The position numbers were made by a program, and so were the translations under genes. The notes beneath the pieces are model-generated. The model was not told the DNA's origin and searched no databases. It was given only the letters and a program-made list of their open reading frames with translations. A stretch of 34,262 bases of DNA. It comes from Pseudomonadota bacterium. Its GTDB lineage: Bacteria > Pseudomonadota > Gammaproteobacteria > Steroidobacterales > Steroidobacteraceae. Of this stretch, positions 1-6,901 are shown piece after piece. Position 1 is the first letter of the stretch. Each line of letters starts with the position of its first letter. The stretch spans positions 1 through 34,262 of the forward strand of contig QGVD01000038.1 of assembly GCA_003242685.1 (NCBI GenBank). Direction: 5' to 3'.

Positions 1-484
1 CGGGCGCGAGCGCGATGAGAGGCGTCGCGGGATGGAGGCCGTGCCAGGTGGGCGGCGGGACGAGGGCGTGCCGGTCGGACGCGAAAGCACCCGCCTCGAT
101 CAGGATCTTCGTGCGCGAGCCGGAAGGCCGGTAGAACGTCGCCATCATCAGGTGCAGGTTCACCGTCAGCGAGTTCATGGCGACGACTTCGTCGGGGCGC
201 GCGCCCGCGAGCCGCGCGAGGCCGTCCGAGAGGAACTCGTGATAACGGACCCACGGCCGTCGGCCGTGCTCGTGCGCGAGCACCGCGAGACGCGCCCAGT
301 CGTCGAGTTCCTCGGCGATGCGCGCGGCGACGTTGCGGGGCTGCAGCCCGAGCGAGTGGCCGCAGAGGTAGATGAGCGGCGTGCCGTCCGCGCCCTGCGG
401 CAGCGCGAAGCGCTCGCGCATGTCGCGCAGCGGATCGGCGGCGTCACGCCGCCGTGCGTAGTCGAGAGATGCCTCGAATGTCAT
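1..484 (-). CDS. kynU: kynureninase, N-terminal part (cut by window edge)
   Basis: PLP enzyme that splits kynurenine to anthranilate, or 3-hydroxykynurenine to 3-hydroxyanthranilate, plus alanine, in the cytosol. About 161 N-terminal residues are visible; the PLP lysine lies beyond the left edge. Family landmarks seen are YLCGHSLGLQP near residue 40, the segment WVRYHEFLSDGLARL, and MNSLTVNLHLMMATFYRP followed by KILIEAGAFASDRHAL, all characteristic of kynureninase. The ATG at 484-482 overlaps the TGA of the upstream cyclase gene (ATGA), so translation is probably coupled. As last visible gene of haaO-cyclase-kynU it would feed 3-hydroxyanthranilate to HaaO. No frameshift is seen in the visible part. 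Confidence 0.93.
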   Translation of the reverse strand, partial: MTFEASLDYARRRDAADPLRDMRERFALPQGADGTPLIYLCGHSLGLQPRNVAARIAEELDDWARLAVLAHEHGRRPWVRYHEFLSDGLARLAGARPDEVVAMNSLTVNLHLMMATFYRPSGSRTKILIEAGAFASDRHALVPPPTWHGLHPATPLIALAP

Positions 485-1296
485 GGGACGAGAGGATAGA
501 GCAGCGGACGGCTCGGTACCGCATCGCCGCCCAGCGCGGGAACCTGCAGCTCGAGCAGCCACGCCCCGTCCGTCACCTCGTCCGGCACGAACGCGAGCTC
601 GGTGACCGTGCAGTGGCCGCGTCGCGCGTCGGCGAGCGTGCGTACGCCCGGCTCGAGCCCGAAGAAGATGCGATGCGCCGTGAGTCGGCCCTCGTCGTGG
701 CTGCGGTCGATCGAGGGCAGATCGACGACGAGATGCTCGATGCCGCGCGCGACGAGGAGCTGCGCGGCCTCGCGCGTGAGGTAGGGCGGCACGCGGTCGG
801 TATGGTCACGGTGGCGCTTCGCCGCGTCGTTCGGCAGCGTGCGGATCACGAGCGACCGCGGAGCGAAGGGGAGCGCATCGGGCCAGGCTGCTTCGAGCGC
901 CGTGCGCGTGACGAGAAGATCGTCCGCCTGCGGAGCCGGATCTGTCGACTCGCGCGTGGTCTCCGCAGGAACGGCGCTCACCGACACCACGAGCGCCGGC
1001 AGGAGACCCGCCGGAACCACGCGGTGCGCATCGAGCGGTTCGATGGTGAGGTGTCCGACGCACTCGGTATGCGTTCCGTTGCAGTGAGGGATCAGCGTGA
1101 TGATGCGGCAGTTGCAGCTCGCGCCTGCCGCGACCTCGCCCGGAAATCCCGGCACGGCGAAAGGCTTCGAGCTCGCCGCCGGAGCGCCGAAGTGACGCGG
1201 CTGCGCCGCGTCGAACTCGAGATCGATGGCAAGGCTGATGGGGCGCGCGAGATCGACGGCGAGCTCGCCGGATCCGATGCGCAGCCCGGCTCTCAC
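481..1296 (-). CDS. kynB: cyclase-family protein, probable kynurenine formamidase
   Basis: A 271-residue member of the cyclase/arylformamidase superfamily; by context it probably hydrolyses N-formylkynurenine to kynurenine. The metal-site motif lies at residues 71-82 (HCNGTHTECVGH: H71, H76, E78, H82). It is related to, but not the same as, the HxGxHxDxPxH motif of classical KynB, so the substrate is inferred from context. The start is GTG at 1296, which overlaps the haaO stop (GTGA). The open frame continues far upstream antisense-free, but those residues lie in the haaO region and match nothing. The length suits the family, which is about 210-280 residues. Other cyclase substrates are possible; the symbol is given on operon evidence. 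Confidence 0.75.
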   Translation of the reverse strand: MRAGLRIGSGELAVDLARPISLAIDLEFDAAQPRHFGAPAASSKPFAVPGFPGEVAAGASCNCRIITLIPHCNGTHTECVGHLTIEPLDAHRVVPAGLLPALVVSVSAVPAETTRESTDPAPQADDLLVTRTALEAAWPDALPFAPRSLVIRTLPNDAAKRHRDHTDRVPPYLTREAAQLLVARGIEHLVVDLPSIDRSHDEGRLTAHRIFFGLEPGVRTLADARRGHCTVTELAFVPDEVTDGAWLLELQVPALGGDAVPSRPLLYPLVP

Positions 1297-1808
1297 GCGG
1301 GGCGCTCCATCACGGTTCCGCAGCGCTTGCAGGTGCGACGCTCGAGACTGCCGTAGAAGCGCTCGAAGAGCGGCGGGAACTGCGTCTCGATGTCGGTGAG
1401 CTGGAAGTGCTCTTCGTACAGCAGATTCGAGCAGCTCTCGCAGTACCACTGAAAGCCGTCGAGCTCGCCCGGGCGGCGCTGGCGCTCGATGACGAGGCCC
1501 ACCGTGTTCGCGAAACGCTGCGGAGAGTGCGGCACGCACGGCGGAAGCAGCAGCACCTCTCCCTGGCGGATCGGCACGTCCACGATCTTTCCGTCCTGGA
1601 CGGTCTTCAGGACCATGTCGCCCTCGAGCTGGTAGAAGAACTCCTCGGCCGGATCGACGTGGTAGTCCTTCCGCGAGTTGGGGCCGCCGACGACCATGAT
1701 GATGAACTCGGTGTCGCGGAACAGGCACTTGTTGCCGACCGGCGGCTTGAGGAGATGCCGGTTCTCGTCGATCCACTTCCTGAGATTGAATGGACTCAGT
1801 GCTGACAT
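1293..1808 (-). CDS. haaO: 3-hydroxyanthranilate 3,4-dioxygenase
   Basis: Cytosolic cupin dioxygenase that opens 3-hydroxyanthranilate to 2-amino-3-carboxymuconate semialdehyde, the precursor of quinolinate (NAD synthesis) or of the catabolic route to acetyl-CoA. It has 171 residues. Expected Fe(II) ligands are H50, E56 and H94, substrate arginines R46 and R98, and E108. The bacterial-type C-terminal rubredoxin-like site is complete (C123, C126, C160, C163). The ATG at 1808 is preceded by GGGGA with an 8-nt spacer. It is the first gene of the kynurenine operon and is divergent from a lipoprotein gene 58 bp away. A longer reading frame upstream of 1808 has no family match, so the start is secure. 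Confidence 0.96.
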   Translation of the reverse strand: MSALSPFNLRKWIDENRHLLKPPVGNKCLFRDTEFIIMVVGGPNSRKDYHVDPAEEFFYQLEGDMVLKTVQDGKIVDVPIRQGEVLLLPPCVPHSPQRFANTVGLVIERQRRPGELDGFQWYCESCSNLLYEEHFQLTDIETQFPPLFERFYGSLERRTCKRCGTVMERPA

Positions 1809-1866
1809 ACGGTGTGTCCCCGGGGCGATTCGCGTATGGTACGCAGAAGCGGAGGAGCAGACGAAC

Positions 1867-2352
1867 ATGACCCGCATTCGTGAGCGTGCCGCGTACATCG
1901 CCTCTGCGGCACTGTGGATTGCCGCACTGACGGGCTGTGGCGCCACGTCCTCGTTCCGCTGGCCGTGGGCCGAACGCCCCGAACCGCCTCCCGCCGCGGT
2001 GATAGAGCTGTCGATCACGGGTGAGGACGGCGGCGCACGCACCGGGTTTCCCCAGTACTGGAAGCGCAACACGCTGCTCATAGATCTGCAGTCGGCGTCC
2101 GGTGAGGGCAGCATCGTGCTGAAGCCCCGTCCGGGCGGGAGCTGGCCCGCACGGCTCGCGTTCCGTGTGATGCCCGGCCGCGTGGGCAGGCTCGAGCTCC
2201 TGGGCGAGGAGCGCGTCGTGCTGCCCATCGCCCCGGAGGGCGGCAGTCCCGTCGATCTCGAGCTGCGGCCGGGGCTGTATCGTCCGTCGACGGAGCACGT
2301 CGTCGTGCGCTGGGTCAACGAGTCGGGCTGCTGTGTCAGCCCTCATCCCTGA
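1867..2352 (+). CDS. predicted outer-membrane lipoprotein of unknown function
   Basis: A 161-residue protein with a type II signal peptide: basic start (MTRIRER), hydrophobic core, and lipobox LTGC with the lipidated cysteine at 24. Glycine follows the cysteine, so inner-membrane retention is not expected and outer-membrane sorting is inferred. The mature part is proline-rich at first (WPWAERPEPPPA) and then looks beta-rich, with several short valine/leucine strands and no recognised catalytic motif. The ATG has an AGGAG ribosome site 8-9 nt upstream. It is divergent from haaO and convergent with apaH. I do not recognise the family, and proximity to the kynurenine operon does not prove a link. 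Confidence 0.75.
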   Translation: MTRIRERAAYIASAALWIAALTGCGATSSFRWPWAERPEPPPAAVIELSITGEDGGARTGFPQYWKRNTLLIDLQSASGEGSIVLKPRPGGSWPARLAFRVMPGRVGRLELLGEERVVLPIAPEGGSPVDLELRPGLYRPSTEHVVVRWVNESGCCVSPHP

Positions 2353-2415
2353 GATCAGTCACCTGCTGCCCGTAGCGGGGTGCGCTCCGGGCCGCGCGGC
2401 AGGGTTGCCGTTGAT

Positions 2416-3252
2416 TCAGTCGCCGCCCGGCGCCTGATAGCCGCGGCAGGGCAGGCTCACGGGTGGCCGCTCGGGATCATCGAGATCCACGGCGGTCAGC
2501 GCGCCGCCCCAGACGCAGCCCGTGTCGAGCGCGAGCGCGCGTCCGTCGTCGTAATAACCCAGCGTGGACCAGTGACCGAAGATCACGCGCACGTCGCGGC
2601 TGCGCCGGTGCTCGTGCGCGAACCAGGGAAGGAACGGCGGCCGGGCGTCGGACGGCGGGCCTTTCATCCTGAGGTCGATGCGGCCGTCGGCCGTGCAGAA
2701 GCGCATGCGCGTGAGCACGTTGATGATGAAGCGCAGCCGGTCGAAGCCCGAGAGATCCTCGCTCCAGCGGTCGGGTCTGTCGCCGTACATCGCGTCGAAC
2801 AGCGCACGAGGATCGTCGCGCAGCGCGCTCTCGACCTCGCGCGCGAGCGCGAGAGTCTTCTCGACCGTCCATTCGGGCACGAGACCGCCGTGGATCAGGA
2901 GATCGCCGGCGGCGGCATCGAAATGCGCGAGCGGGCGCGTGAGCAGCCATTCGAGGAGCAGATCGCGGTCCGGCGCCTCGAAGATCGCATCGAGCGTGTC
3001 GTCGCCGCGCAGCGTGCGCCGGGTGCCGAGCGCGACGGCGAGCAGGTGCAGGTCGTGGTTGCCGAGCACGACGGTCGCGGAATCGCCGAGCGCACGCACG
3101 AAGCGCAGCACCTCGAGCGAGCGCGGTCCGCGATTGACGAGATCGCCGACGAGCCAGAGGCGATCGCGCTCGGGCGCATATCCGCAGCGCTCGAGCAGCG
3201 TGCGCAGCTCGTCGTAGCAGCCCTGAACGTCGCCGATGGCGATGCGCGCCAC
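2416..3252 (-). CDS. apaH: symmetrical bis(5'-nucleosyl)-tetraphosphatase
   Basis: Metallophosphoesterase that hydrolyses Ap4A to two ADP, and removes Np4 caps from RNA in enterobacteria. It has 278 residues, as usual for ApaH. The phosphoesterase signature is in order: GDVQG (7-11), GDLVNRG (36-42), GNHD (64-67), then later histidines including IHGG and FGHW. The start is GTG at 3252, directly before the conserved ARIAIGDVQG. It is the last gene of the lptD operon. In many gammaproteobacteria apaG sits between rsmA and apaH; here a universal stress protein gene is there instead. Confidence 0.95.
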   Translation of the reverse strand: MARIAIGDVQGCYDELRTLLERCGYAPERDRLWLVGDLVNRGPRSLEVLRFVRALGDSATVVLGNHDLHLLAVALGTRRTLRGDDTLDAIFEAPDRDLLLEWLLTRPLAHFDAAAGDLLIHGGLVPEWTVEKTLALAREVESALRDDPRALFDAMYGDRPDRWSEDLSGFDRLRFIINVLTRMRFCTADGRIDLRMKGPPSDARPPFLPWFAHEHRRSRDVRVIFGHWSTLGYYDDGRALALDTGCVWGGALTAVDLDDPERPPVSLPCRGYQAPGGD

Positions 3253-3263
3253 TTGCGTCCGGT

Positions 3264-3722
3264 TCAGCGCGCCTGCGGCGCGGCGCGCGGAGTGCCGACG
3301 CGCACCGCCAGAACGTCGCAGGGCGCCGCGTGCAGCACCGTGTCCTCGGTGAGATTGAGCAGGATCGAGAGGCCGTGGCGCTCGCGGCTGCCGAGAACGA
3401 TGAGGTCCACCTGACGCTCGCGCGCGATGCGCACGATCTCCGACTTGACGTTGCCGGCTTCCACCCGGCAGCGGTTCTCTGGAATGCCGAGCTCGGCGGC
3501 GAGGCCTGCGAGGCGCTGTCTCGCGCGGACCAGAAGCTCTTCCTCGATCTGCACGGCAGGCATCAGTGTCTCGCCCATGGGTTCGACGGGCACGAACTCG
3601 ACGACGTGCAGCAGCTCGATCTCCGCTCCCAGCGCTTCGGCGAGCATCTGCGCGCGCCGGCCGATGAGCAGGCTGTCTTCGCTGAGATCCACCACGAGCA
3701 GGATGCGACGATAGCTCGTCAT
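3264..3722 (-). CDS. universal stress protein, UspA family
   Basis: A 152-residue single Usp domain, cytosolic. It begins with the typical first strand and acidic residue (YRRILLVVDLSEDS) and ends with LIVLGSRERHGLSILL and PCDVLAVRV, the family's closing strands. The ATP-loop pattern (G-2x-G-9x-G-S/T) is incomplete: GSRERHG is present but the following residues read NLTEDT. It may therefore belong to the non-nucleotide-binding UspA class; this is inference. The ATG at 3722 has GGGAG about 8 nt upstream. It lies 42 bp after rsmA and 11 bp before apaH in the same operon, in the slot often held by apaG. Confidence 0.9.
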   Translation of the reverse strand: MTSYRRILLVVDLSEDSLLIGRRAQMLAEALGAEIELLHVVEFVPVEPMGETLMPAVQIEEELLVRARQRLAGLAAELGIPENRCRVEAGNVKSEIVRIARERQVDLIVLGSRERHGLSILLNLTEDTVLHAAPCDVLAVRVGTPRAAPQAR

Positions 3723-3764
3723 GCCCGCGCTCCCTGTTGTCCCCCGCTGGCCCTAGAGCCTAAC

Positions 3765-4586
3765 TCAAGCGCCGCGCGGGGGCGACTCTCCGGTTTCCTG
3801 CGCGTCATCGAGCGCCCGGGCCAGCCGGTTGAACGCTTCGGGCGCGAGAGTCTCCGGACGTGCCGCGGGGTCGAGACCGCAGGCCTCGATCTGGGGCGCA
3901 TCGAGCAGGCCGCGAAGGGAATTGCGCAGCGTCTTGCGCCGCTGAGCGAACGCCGCCGCGACCACGCGACTGAAGCTCGGACTCACGTCGAACGCGGGCT
4001 GCTCGAGCACTCTGAGGCGCAGCACCGTGGACCACACGCGTGGCGGCGGCTGGAACGCGCCGGGACCGATGTCGAACAGGCGCTCGATGCGCATCCAGGG
4101 CGCGAGCATCACCGTGAGCCGGCCATATGCATCGCTGCCGGGACGGGCGGCCATGCGCTCGGCGACCTCGCGCTGGAGCATCACGTGCAGATCGTGCAGA
4201 TGCGCGACGCTCTCGAGCAGATGAAAGAGCAGCGGTGTCGAGATGTTGTACGGCAGATTGCCGACGACGCGCAGCTTGCCTCCACGCTGCTGCGCAAGCG
4301 CCGCGAAATCGAACTCCAGCGCATCGGCTTCGTGCAGCACGAAGCGCGGCTCGCCCGCGAGCTCGGAAGCGAGCTGCGCCGCGAGATCGCGATCGATCTC
4401 CACCGCGTCGAGCGTTGCGGCCGGGCTCGCGAGCAGCCGGCGGGTGAGGGCGCCGCGACCCGGGCCGATCTCCACGAGATGCTCGCCGGGCTGCGGATCG
4501 ACGGCACGCGCGATGCGGTCGATCACGCCCGGATCGTGCAGGAAGTGCTGACCGAAGCGCTTGCGCGCGCGCGGAGCCGGACTCAC
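3765..4586 (-). CDS. rsmA: 16S rRNA (A1518/A1519-N6) dimethyltransferase
   Basis: SAM-dependent KsgA/RsmA enzyme that dimethylates two adjacent adenines near the 3' end of 16S rRNA, a late small-subunit maturation step. It has 273 residues. Motifs are KRFGQHFLHD (9-18), the SAM loop IGPGRG (40-45), acidic VEID (62-65), and catalytic NLPY (110-113). The start is GTG at 4586, overlapping the pdxA stop (GTGA). pdxA-rsmA is a conserved pair. The C-terminal helical domain is present, including AFAQRRKTLRNSLRGLL, so the gene is intact. Confidence 0.96.
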   Translation of the reverse strand: MSPAPRARKRFGQHFLHDPGVIDRIARAVDPQPGEHLVEIGPGRGALTRRLLASPAATLDAVEIDRDLAAQLASELAGEPRFVLHEADALEFDFAALAQQRGGKLRVVGNLPYNISTPLLFHLLESVAHLHDLHVMLQREVAERMAARPGSDAYGRLTVMLAPWMRIERLFDIGPGAFQPPPRVWSTVLRLRVLEQPAFDVSPSFSRVVAAAFAQRRKTLRNSLRGLLDAPQIEACGLDPAARPETLAPEAFNRLARALDDAQETGESPPRGA

Positions 4587-5566
4587 TCGCCCGTCACCAT
4601 TTCGATCGCGAGGCGCAGAGCCGCGGCGAGACTTCCCGCGTCCGCGCGGCCCGTGCCCGCGAGCTCGAGCGCGGTGCCGTGATCGACCGAAGTGCGCACG
4701 ATCGGGAGTCCCAGCGTGACGTTCACCGCGTGTCCGAAGCCCGCGTGCTTGATCACCGGCAGGCCCTGATCGTGATACATCGCGAGCACCGCATCGTACT
4801 GACCGAGGATGCGCGGCACGAACACGGTGTCGGCCGGCAGAGGGCCGCTCGCGTGGATGCCCTGCGCGCGTGCCCGCTCGATCGCCGGCCCGATGATGCG
4901 CAGCTCCTCGTCGCCGAGATGCCCGCCTTCACCCGCGTGCGGATTGAGACCGCAGACGGCGATGCGAGGACGCTCGATGCGCCAGTGCCGGCGCAGGTCG
5001 CGATCGAGGATGCCGAGGATCTCGACGAGAGATTCCACGGTGATCGCGCCGCTCACCTCGCGCAGCGGCAGATGGGTCGTGGCGAGCGCCACGCGCATTC
5101 CGCCCGCCGTGAGCATCATCACGGGCCGGGAGACGCCGGTGCGCTCGGCCAGGTATTCCGTGTGACCCGTGAACGCGACTCCGCCCTCGTTGACGATGCT
5201 CTTCTGGACCGGCGCGGTGACGATGGCGGAGAACTCACCGGAGAGCGTGCCGTCGATCGCGACGTCGAGCACGTCGAGCACGTAGCGCGCGTTGCGTGCA
5301 TCGAGCCGGCCCGGCGTGCTCGGCGCCGCGAGCGGCACGTGGCGCACGACGAGCACGTCGCGGCGGTGAGGCAGGTGGCGACCGGGAACGTACTCTTCGA
5401 GCGCGACGGGCAGCGAGAGAGCGCGCGCGCGTTCGGCGAGGAGTTCGCGATCGCCCACGCACACGAGCGCACAGGGCCACTCCTCGTGCGCGAGCTGCAG
5501 GCAGAGCTCCGGGCCGATGCCCGCCGGCTCGCCCGACGTGAGCGCGATGCGCGGGAGCTGGCCCAC
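4583..5566 (-). CDS. pdxA: 4-hydroxythreonine-4-phosphate dehydrogenase
   Basis: NAD-dependent enzyme of DXP-dependent pyridoxal 5'-phosphate synthesis. It oxidises 4-phosphohydroxy-L-threonine, and the product condenses with deoxyxylulose phosphate through PdxJ. It has 327 residues. It opens with LTSGEPAGIGPEL, and carries the three expected metal-ligand histidine regions FTGHTEY, GLNPHAGEGGHLG and AMYHDQGLP. The start is GTG at 5566, just ahead of the conserved N-terminus and 13 bp after the surA stop; no ATG or TTG sits closer. It is translationally coupled to rsmA. Confidence 0.95.
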   Translation of the reverse strand: MGQLPRIALTSGEPAGIGPELCLQLAHEEWPCALVCVGDRELLAERARALSLPVALEEYVPGRHLPHRRDVLVVRHVPLAAPSTPGRLDARNARYVLDVLDVAIDGTLSGEFSAIVTAPVQKSIVNEGGVAFTGHTEYLAERTGVSRPVMMLTAGGMRVALATTHLPLREVSGAITVESLVEILGILDRDLRRHWRIERPRIAVCGLNPHAGEGGHLGDEELRIIGPAIERARAQGIHASGPLPADTVFVPRILGQYDAVLAMYHDQGLPVIKHAGFGHAVNVTLGLPIVRTSVDHGTALELAGTGRADAGSLAAALRLAIEMVTGE

Positions 5567-5579
5567 CGGGAATACGCCG

Positions 5580-6881
5580 CTACAGCTTGTATTCGACGTA
5601 GGCCTCGTCGCGCAGGCGACGGAGCCACAGCTCCGTCTCCTCGTCGGCCTTGCTCTCGCGGAGCTGCGCGAGCGCGCGGAGCCTGCGGCGCTCGTCGGTG
5701 TTGTCCACCTGGCGGCGGCCGAGGAGCTGCACGATGTGCCAGCCGAACTCTGTCCTGAACGGCTCGCTGATCTCGTTCACCTCGAGCTGCTGGAGGACCT
5801 CTTCGAACTCCGGCGTGAACGTGCCGGGATTCGCCCAGCCGAGGTCGCCGCCGTCGGCAGCCGATCCGGGGTCCTCGGACATGGTGGCCGCGAGACCCGC
5901 AAAGTCCTCACCCTTCAGGATGCGCTCGCGGATTTCCATGAGTCTCTGCCGCACGGTCGCGTCGTCGTGCAGCTCGTTCGGCCTGAGCAGGATGTGCCGC
6001 GCGTGCACCTGCTCGACGATGACTTGCTCTTCGGTGCCCCGCACCTCGTTGAGCTTCACGATGTGGAACCCCGTCGGCGTGCGCAGCGGCTCGCTCACCT
6101 CGCCCGGCTTCAGCCGCACCACGATGTCGGCGAGAAAGGTGGGGAGCTCCGGACCCTTGCGCCAGCCGAGGGATCCGCCTTCGAGCGCCGTCTGGCTGTT
6201 CGAATAGGCCACCGCGAGGCGCGCGAAGTCCTCGCCTTCCTTCGCGCGGCGGTAGACCTCCTCCGCGCGCTTCTCGGCTTCCTCGAGCTGCTCGGGCGTC
6301 GCGCCCTGGGGCACGGCGATGAGGATGTGCGAGATGTTGTACTCGCTCGATTCGGACGGCGTCTTCGCCTGCCGCTCCAGGAACTGGTCGATCTCGCGGG
6401 GCGAGACCGAGATGCGCTGGAGCACGTCGCGCTGACGCAGGAGCGTCAGCGTGATCTCCTCGCGCATCGCCTCGCGGTAGGCCGCGTAGTCGATGCCCTG
6501 CGCGGCGAGCGCACTCGGGAGCTGCGAGAGCGTGAGTCCGTTGCGGCGCGCGACGTCCTCGAGCGCCTGGTTGAGCTGCTCGTCGGAGACGCGGATGCCG
6601 AGGCGCTCGGCCCGCTGCATCTGGATCTCCTGCAGCACGAGCCGCTCGAGCACCTGCCGCCGCAGCACGTTGAGCGGCGGCAGCTCGAGGTTCTGCGCGC
6701 GCAGCCGCTCGCTGATGATCGCGACCTGCTGATCGAGCTCGCTCATGAGCACGACGCCGTCGTTGACGATGGCGGCGATGCGGTCGAGGAGCACGCCGCT
6801 CTCGGCGAGGTCGCGCGTCTGTGCCAGGGCGTTCCCGACGAGCAGGACGGACGCGGCAAGCGCGGTGAGAATCCGGCGCAT
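5580..6881 (-). CDS. surA: periplasmic chaperone and peptidyl-prolyl isomerase SurA
   Basis: Periplasmic chaperone that escorts outer-membrane proteins, including LptD, to the Bam machinery. It has 433 residues (about 430 is usual). A Sec signal peptide ends near residue 20 (NALA/Q). The N-terminal SurA domain (about 25-175) starts LLDRIAAIVNDGVVLMSELD. Two parvulin domains follow, at about 180-280 (from YNISHILIAV) and 290-392 (from VHARHILL), then a short C-terminal helix. The ATG at 6881 follows AAGGAAAT. It sits 20 bp after lptD, its best-known client, the classical arrangement. Confidence 0.97.
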   Translation of the reverse strand: MRRILTALAASVLLVGNALAQTRDLAESGVLLDRIAAIVNDGVVLMSELDQQVAIISERLRAQNLELPPLNVLRRQVLERLVLQEIQMQRAERLGIRVSDEQLNQALEDVARRNGLTLSQLPSALAAQGIDYAAYREAMREEITLTLLRQRDVLQRISVSPREIDQFLERQAKTPSESSEYNISHILIAVPQGATPEQLEEAEKRAEEVYRRAKEGEDFARLAVAYSNSQTALEGGSLGWRKGPELPTFLADIVVRLKPGEVSEPLRTPTGFHIVKLNEVRGTEEQVIVEQVHARHILLRPNELHDDATVRQRLMEIRERILKGEDFAGLAATMSEDPGSAADGGDLGWANPGTFTPEFEEVLQQLEVNEISEPFRTEFGWHIVQLLGRRQVDNTDERRRLRALAQLRESKADEETELWLRRLRDEAYVEYKL

Positions 6882-6901
6882 GGTGTTGATTTCCTTGGGA
6901 A

